NCBI GenBank assembly: GCA_012519645.1 | Contig: JAAYPU010000319.1 | Span: 1 to 8,697, forward strand | Reading direction: 5' to 3' | DNA from: Clostridiales bacterium | GTDB lineage: Bacteria; Bacillota; Clostridia; Peptostreptococcales; JAAYPU01 | Length of the DNA stretch: 8,697 nucleotides | Shown here: positions 1 to 5,826 of the stretch, piece after piece | How positions within the stretch are numbered: position 1 is the stretch's first letter | Layout: every line of letters begins with the position of its first letter | Notes under the pieces: model-generated | The model's input: the letters and a program-made list of their open reading frames with translations, nothing else | The model's database searches: none | Told to the model about the DNA's origin: nothing | Made by a program: the position numbers and the translations under genes

Positions 1-176
1 GCGTGAAATATTAAAGTTCCCACACCTGCTGAAACCAGTGCAACAGATGTATCTAATCCTGTTAGGATAGGTACCAGTACAGTTGCACCAAACATAGCAA
101 TAAGGTGTTGAAGTGCAAGAATCACTTTTTTAGCTACGGAATTTTGAGTAGGGTTAGTTGATACTTTTTCTGACAT
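1..176 (-). CDS. uraA: Uracil permease (NCS2 family), N-terminal part, gene runs off the left edge
   Basis: Only the first 58 codons are present. The product begins MSEKVSTNPTQNSVAKK and continues through ALQHLIAMFGATVLVPILTG, the first membrane segment of nucleobase:cation symporter-2 uracil permeases; this stretch is close to the UraA/PyrP signature. The protein would import uracil with protons across the cytoplasmic membrane. The start is fixed by a perfect AAGGAGG (183-189 on the complementary strand) six bases upstream of ATG. The leader carries PyrR recognition elements, which independently supports a pyrimidine role. A xanthine/uracil permease of the same family is possible from the fragment alone, but the PyrR leader favours uracil. 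What follows the gene lies outside the window. Confidence 0.9.
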   Translation of the reverse strand, partial: MSEKVSTNPTQNSVAKKVILALQHLIAMFGATVLVPILTGLDTSVALVSAGVGTLIFH

Positions 177-182
177 AATAAG

Positions 183-208
183 CCTCCTTAAATTTTAAAA
201 ATTGGAGG
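183..208 (-). promoter_or_regulatory. uraA ribosome binding site with a possible sequestering hairpin
   Basis: On the transcript, CCUCC (204-208) can pair with the GGAGG of the ribosome binding site (183-187), extended by AAUUU/AAAUU with a UUA loop and a three-base bulge. The same CCUCC lies at the foot of the competing hairpin at 204-230. The sequence therefore allows two alternative structures, one hiding the ribosome binding site and one freeing it. Pairing is read by eye; no energies were computed. Confidence 0.45.
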
Positions 209-249
209 AGAAGAGTTTACTCTTTTCCCCTTTTCAGCCTCACTGAGCT
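204..249 (-). promoter_or_regulatory. Second PyrR-like box and downstream hairpin in the uraA leader
   Basis: The transcript reads AGCUCAGUGAGGCUG (235-249), sharing the UGAGG loop and CUG flank with the PyrR box at 348-370. Its short stem UCAG/CUGA differs from the CCGG/CUGG of the first box by compensatory changes. Directly after it, GGGGAAAAGAG and CUCUUCUCC pair around a UAAA loop (about 204-230), with one mismatch and one G-U. A five-U run follows two bases later. This may be a second weak attenuator or, because it touches the region that can pair with the ribosome binding site, a translational switch. Confidence 0.55.
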
Positions 250-279
250 AATTTAAAGGTTAGATATAGATTAGTCAAT

Positions 280-309
280 AAAAAAGACTTCCTGCGCTAG
301 CAAGAAGCC
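280..309 (-). terminator. PyrR-controlled attenuator terminator of uraA
   Basis: On the transcript, GGCUUCUUGC (300-309) pairs with GCAGGAAGUC (286-295) over ten base pairs, two of them G-U. The loop is UAGC and six U follow at once (280-285). The 5' half plus loop, UCUUGCUAGC (296-305), is also complementary over ten pairs to GCUGGCAAGA in the PyrR box (348-357). Antiterminator and terminator therefore exclude each other, as in B. subtilis pyr attenuators: PyrR with UMP would hold the box and allow termination when pyrimidines are plentiful. Confidence 0.88.
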
Positions 310-347
310 ATACTTGTCCTGAAATTACGTGAAATATATCATGTCTA

Positions 348-370
348 TCTTGCCAGCCTCACCGGACTGA
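348..370 (-). promoter_or_regulatory. PyrR binding hairpin (anti-antiterminator), first copy
   Basis: The transcript contains CAGUCCGGUGAGGCUGGCAA, matching the known PyrR recognition loop (AGUCC, purine-G, GAGGCU). The local stem is CCGG/CUGG closing a UGAGG loop. Its 3' arm is the strand that would otherwise form the antiterminator with 296-305. Confidence 0.85.
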
Positions 371-398
371 ATTAAAGATATAATATTCTATTTATCCA

Positions 399-427
399 AT
401 ACTAACATGTTTATAAGATAATTACAA
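399..427 (-). promoter_or_regulatory. Probable promoter of uraA
   Basis: On the minus strand, TTGTAA (422-427) and TAGTAT (399-404) are separated by 17 bases, with a TG dinucleotide one base upstream of the -10 (extended -10). Transcription would start near 392, about 22 bases before the first PyrR box, which suits a leader-controlled transcript. Confidence 0.6.
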
Positions 428-510
428 TATGATTTTATATTATAATTTAAAAAAATACAAATATATACGAAAAGTGACATTTTGTAAGGTGCTGAAAAAT
501 TGAAATTTTA

Positions 511-539
511 TTGAGATTATACAATGGTTGAAATATAAT
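511..539 (+). promoter_or_regulatory. Probable sigma-A promoter of the DUF362 gene
   Basis: TTGAGA (511-516), a 17-base spacer and a perfect TATAAT (534-539) form a near-consensus housekeeping promoter. Transcription should begin around 546, giving a leader of about 70 bases. It is divergent from the uraA promoter, with roughly 85 bases between the two -35 boxes. Confidence 0.7.
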
Positions 540-616
540 TATAATGGAATAATAGAAGAGAGCAAAACAGCCATAAATAACGAATGTCTATGATTGCTGA
601 GGAGAATATGATACGT

Positions 617-1639
617 ATGAGCGATGTGTATTTTATTAGAAATTCAAGTTCAAAATTTGATGAAATCGGAAGAGACGCGTTAGTGCTATTGCAAAAAATA
701 GAAGGAGATACGAGCCACATATTTGATAAAGAGGTACCTATCAAAGTACATTTTGGAGAAAAAGGAAATGAAACATACATTCCTGCAAAATGTTACGATG
801 AAATAATAAATTATCTGAAAGGAAAAGGCGTTTCACCGTTTTATATTGAGTCCAATGTATTATACAGGGGCAGCAGAACGACCACGGAGTCACATATTTT
901 AACAGCTAAAAACCACGGATTCACACAAATCCCAATAATTATCGCCGATGGTGAAATCGGAACTGAGTTCGATGAAATAGAAATAAATAAGGAATATATT
1001 AAAAAATGTAAAATTGGTAAAGGTTACGGAAAATATAAACAATTTATTGTGATGAGTCATTTTAAGGGACATATAGAAGCAGGGTTTGGCGGTGCTCTTA
1101 AGCAGCTTGCTATGGGATTTGCTGCACGAGGCGGAAAGTTAGAGCAGCATTCCGGCATTTCTCCGATTGTAAATGCAAAGAAATGCAGTTCCTGCGGTCT
1201 TTGTGAAGAAAAGTGCGATTTTGATGCAATATTTAGGACGGATACTGCTGTAATTGATGAAAGTAAATGTGTTGGCTGTGCGGGGTGTATTGCGGTATGT
1301 CCTCATGGTGCCATTAGAAATACATGGAGTGGCTCGAATTTTATGCAGAATCTGTCTGAATATGCCTATGGAGCTGCAAAGGATAAAGATATAATATACA
1401 TTACCTTTGTTCATAATATTACCAAGGATTGTGACTGTATGGGCGTATCCATGGAGCCGATTACCGAGAATATAGGAATTTTAGCCGGAAAAGACCCTGT
1501 TGCATTAGACACCGCGTGCTTGGATTTGGTACAAAAAAGCAGCGGAGAAAAGCTCTTTGAAAACGGCAGAGCTTCACTTAAGCATGCACAAAAAATCGGA
1601 TTAGGGACAATGGACTATAAGATAATTGAAATAAAGTAA
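617..1639 (+). CDS. DUF362 domain protein with two 4Fe-4S clusters
   Basis: The protein has the DUF362 layout. Its N-terminal domain contains KVHFGEKGNETYIPA and YRGSRTTTESHI. A ferredoxin insert carries C190-x2-C193-x2-C196-x3-C200 and C218-x2-C221-x2-C224-x3-C228, each a complete 4Fe-4S motif. The C-terminal part has CDCMG and GKDPVALDTACLDL. It is a soluble iron-sulfur protein, presumably cytoplasmic, of unknown reaction; electron transfer is inferred only from the clusters. I chose ATG 617 (MSDVYFIR) because family members start this way and GAGGAG (599-604) lies 12 bases upstream. ATG 608 is only three bases from it, and ATG 584 has no ribosome binding site at usable distance; both stay in frame. 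The gene stands alone under its own promoter and converges on the next gene with a 17-base gap. No clear terminator is visible there. Confidence 0.88.
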   Translation: MSDVYFIRNSSSKFDEIGRDALVLLQKIEGDTSHIFDKEVPIKVHFGEKGNETYIPAKCYDEIINYLKGKGVSPFYIESNVLYRGSRTTTESHILTAKNHGFTQIPIIIADGEIGTEFDEIEINKEYIKKCKIGKGYGKYKQFIVMSHFKGHIEAGFGGALKQLAMGFAARGGKLEQHSGISPIVNAKKCSSCGLCEEKCDFDAIFRTDTAVIDESKCVGCAGCIAVCPHGAIRNTWSGSNFMQNLSEYAYGAAKDKDIIYITFVHNITKDCDCMGVSMEPITENIGILAGKDPVALDTACLDLVQKSSGEKLFENGRASLKHAQKIGLGTMDYKIIEIK

Positions 1640-1656
1640 AAAATAAAGTAAAAATA

Positions 1657-2205
1657 CTATATGAATTTTGATATCAAATCTAATACTATTATGGTAAATA
1701 CTACGTTTGATATTATAATAACTGTTTTTTTAGAAAGACGATCGATAATTTTTTCAAAAATTGGCTGGAATAGATAAATAAACAAAATTCCTCCGAGCCC
1801 AAATCTTATTGATGGGGAAAGTGCTATTCTGCCTTGAAAATTAATATTGTAACTCGAATATGTCTGCCATGGCCAGCTGCCTGTTAAGTATTCCAATATG
1901 TAGCTGGTAGCTAATTCTAAAGCAGTTGCAGCGGCTGCACATCCGATGAAGATCAAAAACGGAGTAGTATATTTATCTATTTTTGTTTGCTTCTTTTTGC
2001 TCAGTCTATAGAATAAAAGGATAAAAATAATTGCTCCAAATCCATAAACGGGGAGGTATGGTCCAAATAAAACACCTCTGTTTGAGAAACCCCATTTATA
2101 TACTATCACTTCTAAAAAAACTTCATATAGCCAGCCAATGACTGCATACATCATAAAATAAATAAAATATTTTCGAACAATAAATAATATTTCGCTTTTT
2201 TTCAT
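1657..2205 (-). CDS. CmpB-family membrane protein (putative ABC transporter permease)
   Basis: This 182-residue protein is mostly hydrophobic, with about five membrane segments (roughly residues 12-34, 50-67, 82-108, 132-148 and 161-180). It carries the family hallmarks IGWLYEVFLE near residue 23 and FSNRGVLFGPYLPVYGFGA around residues 40-58. These match the family labelled putative ABC transporter permease (CmpB type, PF06541). The label is inherited: no ATPase or binding-protein gene is nearby and transport has not been shown by anything here, so treat the function as unknown. AAAGGGG lies about ten bases upstream of ATG. The gene is transcribed against the DUF362 gene and away from ddh. 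It appears to be a single-gene unit. The upstream region is AT-rich with several TATAAT-like strings, and no single promoter stands out. Confidence 0.85.
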   Translation of the reverse strand: MKKSEILFIVRKYFIYFMMYAVIGWLYEVFLEVIVYKWGFSNRGVLFGPYLPVYGFGAIIFILLFYRLSKKKQTKIDKYTTPFLIFIGCAAAATALELATSYILEYLTGSWPWQTYSSYNINFQGRIALSPSIRFGLGGILFIYLFQPIFEKIIDRLSKKTVIIISNVVFTIIVLDLISKFI

Positions 2206-2304
2206 ATATTTAATTCCCCTTTGAATTATTAATATAAGTTATTATATAGTATAATGAATATAATAAAAATATTTGTTTAAAGATCCACTAAATTTAAAAT
2301 ATTG

Positions 2305-2334
2305 TTGATAAATATTATTGATTAAATTTATATT
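2305..2334 (+). promoter_or_regulatory. Possible promoter of ddh
   Basis: TTGATA (2305-2310) and TATATT (2329-2334) are 18 bases apart, which would start transcription near 2341, about 34 bases before the ATG. The region is so AT-rich that an alternative (TTGTTT near 2273 with TAAAAT 16 bases on) is nearly as good. Confidence 0.38.
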
Positions 2335-2374
2335 TATTGAAAAACAAAGCAGAGCAGATAAGGAGATTCAGAAC

Positions 2375-3364
2375 ATGGATAAAATTCGAATAGGTATTGT
2401 AGGCTATGGGAACCTTGGAAAAAGTGCTGAAATTGGGATCAGGCAGAATAAAGATATGGAGCTTGCGGGAATATTTACAAGACGTGACCCTTTGTCAATA
2501 AATACTGTTACAGAAGGTGTGCCTGTATATCATTTGGATGCGTCAGAAACCATGAAAGATAAAATTGATGTAATGTTATTATGCGGCGGAAGTGCATCAG
2601 ATATTCCTGAGCAGGGTCCGATGTTTGCCGGTATGTTCAATACTGTGGACGGGTATGATACGCATGCCAATATTCCGGATTATTTTAATACAATAAATAA
2701 TATAGCACTCAAAGCAGGTAAGCTATGTATCGTTTCCAGCGGATGGGATCCGGGAATGTTTTCTATTAACAGATTGTATGCAGAAGCGATTTTGCCTGAG
2801 GGAAATACATATACTTTTTGGGGGAAGGGTGTAAGTCAAGGACATTCGGATGCAATAAGGAGAGTAAAAGGAGTTTTAGATGCTAAGCAATATACCATAC
2901 CTAAGGAAAATGCCATTGAAACAGTAAAACGAGGACTTATGCCGGAGCTTACGGTAAGGGAAAAGCATTTGAGAGTGTGCTTTGTGGTCGCAGAAGAAGG
3001 TGCGGATAAAAAACAAATAGAGCATGATATCGTAACTATGCCTAATTATTTTTCAGACTATGATACTGATGTGCATTTTATTACACAGGAAGAACTGGAC
3101 AAGGAGCATAGCGGTCTGCCCCATGGCGGAGTTGTGATCCGTTATGGCAAGACCGGTTTATATGGAGAAAACAGCCATACGATCGAGTATAAACTGCAAT
3201 TAGATTCAAATCCGAATTTTACCGCAAATGTGATGCTTGCTTATGCGAGAGCAGCATACCGGCTGAATATAGAAGGCGTTACAGGGGCAAAAACAGTAGC
3301 TGATATTGCGCCTGCTTATCTTTCATTGAGATCCGGTGAAGAAATAAGAAAGGATATAATATAG
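2375..3364 (+). CDS. ddh: meso-Diaminopimelate D-dehydrogenase
   Basis: The enzyme catalyses reductive amination of tetrahydrodipicolinate (as L-2-amino-6-oxopimelate) with NADPH and ammonia to meso-diaminopimelate. This one-step branch feeds lysine and peptidoglycan synthesis. The 329-residue length fits the family (about 320-330). The N-terminus has the NADP-binding GYGNLG (10-15) with FTRR following. SSGWDPGMFSINR (121-133), TFWGKGVSQGHSDAIRR, TMPNYFSDY, EHSGLPHGG and a C-terminal FTANVMLAYARAAYR closely resemble the Corynebacterium glutamicum enzyme as I recall it. ATG 2375 is chosen over an upstream in-frame ATG at 2318 because AAGGAG (2360-2365) lies nine bases before it and the family begins with this segment. 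A terminator follows directly. The next gene also belongs to the diaminopimelate pathway but has its own promoter. Confidence 0.96.
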   Translation: MDKIRIGIVGYGNLGKSAEIGIRQNKDMELAGIFTRRDPLSINTVTEGVPVYHLDASETMKDKIDVMLLCGGSASDIPEQGPMFAGMFNTVDGYDTHANIPDYFNTINNIALKAGKLCIVSSGWDPGMFSINRLYAEAILPEGNTYTFWGKGVSQGHSDAIRRVKGVLDAKQYTIPKENAIETVKRGLMPELTVREKHLRVCFVVAEEGADKKQIEHDIVTMPNYFSDYDTDVHFITQEELDKEHSGLPHGGVVIRYGKTGLYGENSHTIEYKLQLDSNPNFTANVMLAYARAAYRLNIEGVTGAKTVADIAPAYLSLRSGEEIRKDII

Positions 3365-3407
3365 CTGAGAAAATTTATAACTATAATTTTTCAGTTCTCA
3401 TTTTTTT
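3365..3407 (+). terminator. Rho-independent terminator of ddh
   Basis: Immediately after the stop codon, CTGAGAAAATT pairs with AATTTTTCAG over about ten pairs. Alternatively TGAGAA pairs with TTCTCA directly ahead of a run of seven T (3401-3407). Either fold ends ddh transcription before the riboswitch promoter. Confidence 0.75.
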
Positions 3408-3418
3408 AGTCTATTTAT

Positions 3419-3447
3419 TTGCTATGTGCAAAATTTTATGATAAAAT
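3419..3447 (+). promoter_or_regulatory. Probable promoter of the c-di-AMP riboswitch/DapB-like unit
   Basis: TTGCTA (3419-3424), a 17-base spacer and TAAAAT (3442-3447), with TG one base upstream of the -10, form a good extended -10 promoter. Transcription would begin around 3454, about 11 bases before the riboswitch closing stem, so the riboswitch controls its own unit rather than a ddh readthrough. Confidence 0.62.
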
Positions 3448-3464
3448 TGAAAAACAAAAAAATT

Positions 3465-3607
3465 AATAGGTAATACACGCTGAGTCCAGAAATGGAGCGG
3501 GAGAACCAATCTTGGGGTGAATCACTTTTAGTGTAGGGTTATCTTTTCAACCCGAATCCGTCAGCTAATCTCGTAAGCGGATAGAAGAGAAATTAAGTAT
3601 TGCTATT
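3465..3607 (+). promoter_or_regulatory. c-di-AMP riboswitch (ydaO/yuaA type)
   Basis: The conserved core of this aptamer class is present in order: CGCTGAGTCC, GGAGCGGGAGAACCA, TTGGGGTGAATC, AGGGTTATCTTTTCAACCCG, AATCCGTCAGCTAATCTCG and AAGCGG. An outer closing stem is visible: GTAATAC (3470-3476) with GTATTGC (3597-3603), flanked by AATAG/CTATT. In this class c-di-AMP normally favours termination and switches the gene off. AGAGAAAT (3586-3593) can pair with ATTTCTCT (3639-3646) inside the downstream terminator, giving a plausible antiterminator. The regulated gene is the DapB-like reductase at 3725. Confidence 0.95.
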
Positions 3608-3628
3608 TTTTGGTATCGCCATTTTAAA

Positions 3629-3662
3629 AGCTACGGAGATTTCTCTGTAGCTTATTTTATTA
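3629..3662 (+). terminator. Expression-platform terminator of the c-di-AMP riboswitch
   Basis: AGCTACGGAGA and TCTCTGTAGCT can form up to eleven pairs around a very short loop, followed by TATTTTATT. The hairpin lies 21 bases after the aptamer and 63 bases before the start codon, the position expected for an expression platform. Confidence 0.85.
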
Positions 3663-3724
3663 AGAGTATTACTTTGTTAAATAATAAAAATATTTAAAGC
3701 TGATAATATTGGGGGGTATTAAGT

Positions 3725-4492
3725 ATGAATATACGAGTTGGTTTGTTTGGCTTTGGGCGAACAGGATCAGTAGTGGCAAAGGAGATTCTCAACGAGGAAG
3801 GGTTAGAATTAAGATGGGTGTTGCGAAAATCCGTAAAAAATGAAGGCGAGTTTGCGAGTCGCCTGCTTGGTTATGACTATGATGAAGGCAAAATAATATC
3901 TATACAGAGTGTTGACTTTGAAAACTTTTATAAAGATAACATGGTAGATGTTATTATTGATTTTTCAAGTTCAAGCTCAATTGAAGAATATAAAAATGCA
4001 CCTAAATACGGCATACGCATCGTATCTGCTATTTCACATTACAGTGAGGAAGATTTTGCAAAGCTAAAAGAGCTCAGTAAGCAGACAGCTGTATTGTATT
4101 CTCCTAATATTACTTTAGGCATAAACTTTTTGATAGAAGCTTCAAAAATGCTTAAAAAAATTACGCCTAATGCGGATATAGAAATTGTTGAAGAACATTT
4201 CAGAGATAAAAAAGAAGTATCAGGTACTGCAATAAGAATTGCAGAAGATTTAGAATTAAATAAAGATGAACATGTAAATTCCGTTAGAGTCGGAGGAATT
4301 GTCGGTTCTCATGAAGTGATTTTCGGACTTCCGAACCAAGTTATTAGACTGAAGCATGAATCATTGGACAGAGCAGCTTTTGGACAAGGTGCCATTTATG
4401 CGGCAAGATGGATCATGGGAAAAGAAAAGAGTCTTTACAGTATGGAGGAAGTGGTATCTTCGATCTGGAACAATAATGAAGATAAGTCATAA
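3725..4492 (+). CDS. DapB-like dihydrodipicolinate reductase family protein
   Basis: The fold matches 4-hydroxy-tetrahydrodipicolinate reductase (DapB), which uses NAD(P)H in lysine/diaminopimelate synthesis. Residues 5-16 carry a nucleotide-binding GLFGFGRTGS. FSSSSSIEEY and SPNITLGINFL follow, then EIVEEHFRDKKEVSGTA (about 153-169), and VRVGGIVGSHEVIFG with DRAAFGQGAIYAARWI as the C-terminal domain. At 255 residues the length is normal. The canonical active-site stretch is HH-x2-K-x-DAPSGTA; here H158 is kept, the second His is F159, K162 is kept, and DAP is reduced to EV. A changed substrate or activity is therefore possible, so I give no symbol. A run of six G (3711-3716) eight bases before ATG is the likely ribosome binding site. 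The gene is a single unit under the c-di-AMP riboswitch, next to ddh, and ends at a terminator. Confidence 0.82.
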   Translation: MNIRVGLFGFGRTGSVVAKEILNEEGLELRWVLRKSVKNEGEFASRLLGYDYDEGKIISIQSVDFENFYKDNMVDVIIDFSSSSSIEEYKNAPKYGIRIVSAISHYSEEDFAKLKELSKQTAVLYSPNITLGINFLIEASKMLKKITPNADIEIVEEHFRDKKEVSGTAIRIAEDLELNKDEHVNSVRVGGIVGSHEVIFGLPNQVIRLKHESLDRAAFGQGAIYAARWIMGKEKSLYSMEEVVSSIWNNNEDKS

Positions 4493-4497
4493 TATAC

Positions 4498-4530
4498 GGG
4501 GAAATTTCTTAATTGAAATTTCCCTTAATT
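4498..4530 (+). terminator. Terminator after the DapB-like gene
   Basis: GGGAAATTTC (4499-4508) and GAAATTTCCC (4515-4524) are a perfect ten-pair stem around TTAATT, six bases after the stop codon. The T-tract is interrupted (TTAATTAAT), so termination may be moderate. Confidence 0.7.
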
Positions 4531-4585
4531 AATAATAATTGGTTTTCAGAAGATTCTTTCAAAAAGTACAAAATGGCGTAAATTA

Positions 4586-4594
4586 TGTTACAAT
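4586..4594 (+). promoter_or_regulatory. Possible extended -10 promoter of the lipid kinase
   Basis: TG, one base, then TACAAT (4589-4594) forms an extended -10 element. No convincing -35 is seen 16-18 bases upstream. Transcription would start near 4601, about 60 bases before the kinase ATG. Confidence 0.42.
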
Positions 4595-4661
4595 TGTTAA
4601 GTAAAAAATTAACGTATAAGTGTCAAAATTAACCTTTAAACACTTATTGATTGGTGGGAGT

Positions 4662-5528
4662 ATGAAGCATATTTTTATTGTAAATCCGATTTCCGGTGCT
4701 GGGAAAGGATTAAGAGTATCAAATAACATTGATAGAGTATGTAAAGAAAAGGAATTGGATTATACGATCCATTTTACCAGCGGCCCTAAGGATGCTACCA
4801 GGATAGCGGGTATGTACAAGCATCATAAAAACCATATATACAGCGTGGGAGGGGACGGAACGCTTTCTGAAGTTTTAAATGGTATTATAGGTTCTGAAAA
4901 TATTCTCAGTGTCGTTCCTTCGGGAAGCGGCAATGATTTCTTTAAAACTCTTAAAAACATAAACGGAAAAGAAATAATCGATATAGGTAAGATAAATGAT
5001 TTGTATTTTATCAATATAGCTTCAATCGGTATTGACGCTGAGGTTGCCTATAATGTTAATATATTAAAGGAATTCAAGATACCGAGTTCTCAGGTATATA
5101 ATGCCAGTATTATATACTCATTGCTCAAATACAGCTTTAAAGAAATTGAATTTGAGTTAAATCAGAGCTGTATTAAAGGGCGATATACCCTGTTAACCAT
5201 ATGCAACGGTCAATATTACGGCGGAGGTTTCAGAATCGCTCCCGAAGCACAAATAAATGATGGATTGTTCGATGTGTATTTTGCCGATAAAATGTCAAAA
5301 TTATTGATTCCACATATGGTATTAAAATTAAAAAAAGGAACTCACGAATCCTCAAGATATGTAAATAAAAAGAAAGCAGATTCCATAATGATACAATCGG
5401 AGAATTTGATATGTTGTAATGTGGATGGCGAAATAATAATAGATAATAAATTTGATATAAAAATCATAAAAAATGCTATCCAAGTCTTTAATGATAAAGA
5501 ATGGATAAATCAACTTATTGAATTTTAA
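4662..5528 (+). CDS. Diacylglycerol kinase family lipid kinase (DgkB/YegS type)
   Basis: This is a soluble, membrane-associated kinase that phosphorylates a lipid such as diacylglycerol or a related substrate from ATP. At 288 residues it has the usual length. NPISGAGKG (8-16) is the N-terminal nucleotide loop, GGDGT (63-67) is the diagnostic catalytic motif, and GSGNDF (88-93) replaces the more usual GTGNDF. IASIGIDAEVA and GGGFRIAPEAQINDGLFDV mark the C-terminal beta domain that binds Mg. ATG 4662 starts MKHIFIVNP as in the family. The in-frame GTG at 4620 would add 14 unrelated residues with no ribosome binding site. GGTGGGAG before 4662 is a weak, close ribosome binding site. The exact lipid cannot be read from sequence; DgkB, which recycles diacylglycerol from lipoteichoic acid synthesis, is the best-known Gram-positive relative. 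It is a single-gene unit. Confidence 0.9.
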   Translation: MKHIFIVNPISGAGKGLRVSNNIDRVCKEKELDYTIHFTSGPKDATRIAGMYKHHKNHIYSVGGDGTLSEVLNGIIGSENILSVVPSGSGNDFFKTLKNINGKEIIDIGKINDLYFINIASIGIDAEVAYNVNILKEFKIPSSQVYNASIIYSLLKYSFKEIEFELNQSCIKGRYTLLTICNGQYYGGGFRIAPEAQINDGLFDVYFADKMSKLLIPHMVLKLKKGTHESSRYVNKKKADSIMIQSENLICCNVDGEIIIDNKFDIKIIKNAIQVFNDKEWINQLIEF

Positions 5529-5620
5529 AATTATATATATTTTCTGCTCAGTTAGTCAAGATGATGCAGGATTTCTTGAATTGTACTGAAGTGATATAAG
5601 AAAGCTGCTTAATAAAAAGT

Positions 5621-5657
5621 AAGAGCTGTACGAGAATCGATCCGTACAGCTCTTTTT
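5621..5657 (+). terminator. Strong terminator downstream of the lipid kinase
   Basis: AAGAGCTGTACG (5621-5632) and CGTACAGCTCTT (5643-5654) form a perfect twelve-pair stem with a ten-base loop, followed by T to 5657. AAAAAGT precedes the stem, so it could also act weakly on the opposite strand. It lies 92 bases after the kinase stop; nothing recognisable lies between. Confidence 0.88.
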
Positions 5658-5677
5658 GAATTTTATTATTATTGGAT

Positions 5678-5709
5678 CATAAAAATGTTGCTGATGCGAT
5701 ATTTTTATG
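5678..5709 (+). other. Unassigned 14-bp stem-loop
   Basis: CATAAAAATGTTGC (5678-5691) and GCGATATTTTTATG (5696-5709) pair over all 14 positions, two of them G-U, around a TGAT loop. CTTTTC follows, a poor T-tract, so a second terminator is possible but not clear. It may also be an operator-like palindrome. Confidence 0.5.
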
Positions 5710-5826
5710 CTTTTCTCCGGGTTATAATTATAATTGATAATAACAAATTTGGAATTAGCTCGTGTAACTACTAATCTGTCTCAGGTAATACAGGATGTTA
5801 GTTGGTGTTTTTAAAGGGTATAAAAT
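5710..5826 (+). other. Intergenic stretch, possible promoter and weak hairpin, no gene
   Basis: Together with the neighbouring entries this fills the gene-free gap 5529-5987. Two overlapping TATAAT strings (5723-5728 and 5729-5734) could be the -10 of the DUF1858 operon, but no good -35 precedes either. An imperfect hairpin brings AACTA and CTGT (from about 5767) together with ACAG and TAGTT (to about 5802), and GTGTTTTT follows, so a weak attenuator is conceivable. I recognise no known riboswitch. Confidence 0.3.

Noticed and set aside
517..780. Minus-strand ORF of 87 codons
   Set aside because: It overlaps the start of the DUF362 gene antisense, has a biased shadow composition and crosses the promoter at 511-539.
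1139..1414. Minus-strand ORF of 91 codons
   Set aside because: It lies wholly antisense to the cysteine-rich part of the DUF362 gene, which has clear family motifs.
1640..1656. Bidirectional terminator between the convergent DUF362 and CmpB-type genes
   Set aside because: The gap is only 17 AT-rich bases with no inverted repeat.
2206..2290. Promoter for the CmpB-type gene
   Set aside because: Several TATAAT-like strings occur on the minus strand, but none has a -35 partner that stands out from the AT-rich background.
2318..2374. Upstream ATG extending ddh by 19 residues
   Set aside because: The extension overlaps the likely promoter, lacks a ribosome binding site and has no family match, whereas AAGGAG precedes ATG 2375.
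4620..4661. GTG start extending the lipid kinase by 14 residues
   Set aside because: No ribosome binding site precedes it and the family begins at MKHIFIVNP.
4823..5014. Minus-strand ORF of 63 codons
   Set aside because: Antisense to the kinase GGDGT/GSGNDF region; no ribosome binding site.
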